Shown: positions 12,673 to 13,968 of the stretch, piece by piece | Numbering within the stretch: position 1 is the stretch's first letter | How the letters are laid out: each line of letters begins with the position of its first letter | Origin: Candidatus Segetimicrobium genomatis | GTDB lineage: Bacteria > Sysuimicrobiota > Sysuimicrobiia > Sysuimicrobiales > Segetimicrobiaceae | DNA: 13,968 nt | NCBI GenBank assembly: GCA_005883865.1 | Contig: VBAO01000171.1 | Span: 1-13,968 of the forward strand | Reading direction: 5' to 3' | Made by a program: the position numbers and the translations under genes | Notes under the pieces: generated by a model | Told to the model about the DNA's origin: nothing | The model's input: the letters and a program-made list of their open reading frames with translations, nothing else | The model's database searches: none

Positions 12673-13968
12673 GTGAAAGTCCATGAGCTCGCCCGGGAAC
12701 TCGGCCTGACCAGCAAGGAGTTGATCGAGAAGCTGGAGGCGATGAAGGTCTCGGTTCGCAACCACATGAGCCTCCTCGACGGCGAGGTCGTCGAGCGGCT
12801 CCGGCGGGCCGTGGCGGGCGGGCGGGATCAGGCCACCCCCCCCGGTGCCCCAGGGGCCGGGACCGCCGGCCGGGAGGCGGCCCGCGGAACAGCCACTTCG
12901 GTAGATGCCGAGAAGGTCCGGCAGAGCGCCTTCCTGCAGGCCAGTTACGGAGCGGAGATCAAAGGCGTCCGCGTCATCCGCGCCCCTCGGGCCGAGGCGT
13001 CGCCTGTGGTAGAGGCTCCATCCAAGCCGCAGACCCCCGCCAAGCAGGAGAAGACGCCTCAGGCCCCGGCGGCCTCGGTCGCGAAGGTTGCCCCGAAGAC
13101 GGTCGAGCGGGCCGCCAAGAAGCCCGCGGAGGTGCGGCCCGAGCCCAAGAAGGCCGTCTCCGACGGGAAGCCGGTGCACGCGGACAGGCCCGCGAGAGAA
13201 CACCCGGCCGCCGCACCGCCGGTCGCACCGGCCGCGGCGGCCTCCGCAGCCCCCACGGCTCCTCCGAAGGAGAAACCCACCATCCGGTTCGGGGACGTCC
13301 GGAGAACACACCGGTACGAGCCCCCAGTTCCCGGGGAGCCCGGACCGGCGCGGTTGGCCCCTGAGCCCCCCGTCCCACCGATGCCGGTCGAACGGCCGGT
13401 GGTGGAGACCGCAAAGCCGGCTGAGCCTCCTCGCCCGGCGCCGGTTGCGCCTGCCGCGCCGGCAGCCCCTGCCGCCCCCCCGGCCCCTCAACCGCTGCGC
13501 TATCTCGAGCTGGACGGCCCGGTTCAGGTCGGTGACTTGGCCGCCCGGATGGGCGTGCCGGCCGGGGAGGTGGTGAAGCGGCTGGTCGAGTCAGGAGTGA
13601 TGGCCGGGATGGCGGCCTTCAACTTCGCGCCGCGCGCGCCTGAAGTCGTGCAGGTGACCGAGCTGGCTCCCACCCTGGATGTGCCCGCCGCGGAGCCGGC
13701 GGAGAAGGGCCGCGAGCCCCGGCCGCCCGTCGTGACGGTGATGGGGCACGTCGACCACGGGAAGACGAGCCTCCTCGACGCCATCCGGAAGACCAACGTC
13801 GCCGCATCGGAGTTCGGAGGGATCACCCAACACATCGGCGCGTACACGGTCGAGGCGCGGGGGAAGCCGATCACGTTCCTGGACACCCCCGGGCACGAGG
13901 CCTTCACCGCGCTGCGCGCCCGCGGCGCCCAGGTGACCGACATCGCGGTGCTCGTGGTGGGCGCCGAC
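12673..13968 (+). CDS. infB: Translation initiation factor IF-2, 3' truncated by the window end
   Basis: GTPase that places initiator tRNA on the 30S subunit; 432 codons are present before the sequence stops. The first IF2_N module is residues 1-40 (VHELARELGLTSKELIEKLE). A Pro/Ala/Lys-rich linker covers about 54-270. A second IF2_N module is at about 277-312 (VQVGDLAARMGVPAGEVVKRL). The G domain begins at about 350: G1 GHVDHGKTS (358-366), switch I GGITQHIGAY (382-391), and G3 DTPGHEAF (404-411). The GTG start at 12673 has GGGAGGG 5 nt upstream. The stretch between the second IF2_N and the G domain is about nine residues shorter than in B. subtilis and poorly conserved. NKxD and the later domains lie beyond the window. 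Confidence 0.95.
   Translation, partial: MKVHELARELGLTSKELIEKLEAMKVSVRNHMSLLDGEVVERLRRAVAGGRDQATPPGAPGAGTAGREAARGTATSVDAEKVRQSAFLQASYGAEIKGVRVIRAPRAEASPVVEAPSKPQTPAKQEKTPQAPAASVAKVAPKTVERAAKKPAEVRPEPKKAVSDGKPVHADRPAREHPAAAPPVAPAAAASAAPTAPPKEKPTIRFGDVRRTHRYEPPVPGEPGPARLAPEPPVPPMPVERPVVETAKPAEPPRPAPVAPAAPAAPAAPPAPQPLRYLELDGPVQVGDLAARMGVPAGEVVKRLVESGVMAGMAAFNFAPRAPEVVQVTELAPTLDVPAAEPAEKGREPRPPVVTVMGHVDHGKTSLLDAIRKTNVAASEFGGITQHIGAYTVEARGKPITFLDTPGHEAFTALRARGAQVTDIAVLVVGAD

Noticed and set aside
1..13968. CRISPR arrays, insertion sequences, rRNA or tRNA genes
   Set aside because: No regularly spaced repeats, transposase frames, terminal inverted repeats, or RNA gene signatures were seen on either strand.

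Overview
The window is about 14 kb of very GC-rich, densely coded bacterial chromosome. It is cut at both ends: the first gene lacks its start and the last lacks its end. The gene set (YtxH and DUF948 envelope proteins, an RsbW-like regulator beside a SigB/SigF-type sigma factor, RnpM/YlxR in the nusA-infB operon) is typical of Terrabacteria-type lineages. A PEP-CTERM protein is also present, which is a Gram-negative-type surface-sorting signal. I infer an uncultured high-GC bacterium of an Armatimonadota, CSP1-3 or NC10-like kind, but the sequence alone does not fix the phylum.

Region 1 (1-5772, plus strand) is a tight run of seven genes: rarA (5' truncated), mnmA, a DUF948 protein, a YtxH protein, an RsbW-like ATPase-fold protein, a group 3 sigma factor and a CCA-adding/poly(A) polymerase-type nucleotidyltransferase. 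Gaps are short or absent from the YtxH gene onward. The RsbW-like protein seems to have lost the residues that bind ATP-Mg.

Region 2 (5773-7364, plus strand) has a structured 127-nt leader, a ParA-type ATPase without ParB, and an overlapping unrecognised gene. That second gene starts at TTG behind a perfect Shine-Dalgarno sequence. It encodes a basic N-terminal helix, a Pro/Ala-rich repeated linker and a C-terminal domain with five cysteines. I read the pair as a possible undescribed ParA-plus-adaptor positioning system.

Region 3 (7383-9454) is a divergent pair: a HAD phosphatase on minus, apparently transcribed from a leaderless promoter, and asparaginyl-tRNA synthetase on plus. A perfect 14-bp palindrome lies between them. 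Region 4 (9455-10514) has a hairpin terminator, a minus-strand secreted PA14-like PEP-CTERM protein in a locally lower-GC segment, and a 414-nt intergenic stretch holding the promoter and leader of the next operon.

Region 5 (10515-13968, plus strand) is the conserved rimP-nusA-rnpM-infB operon. nusA is broken into two reading frames joined by an ATGA overlap. About 34 nt encoding the conserved S1/KH1 junction are missing. This is either a real split or deletion, or a sequence or assembly defect, and it is the most surprising single observation here.
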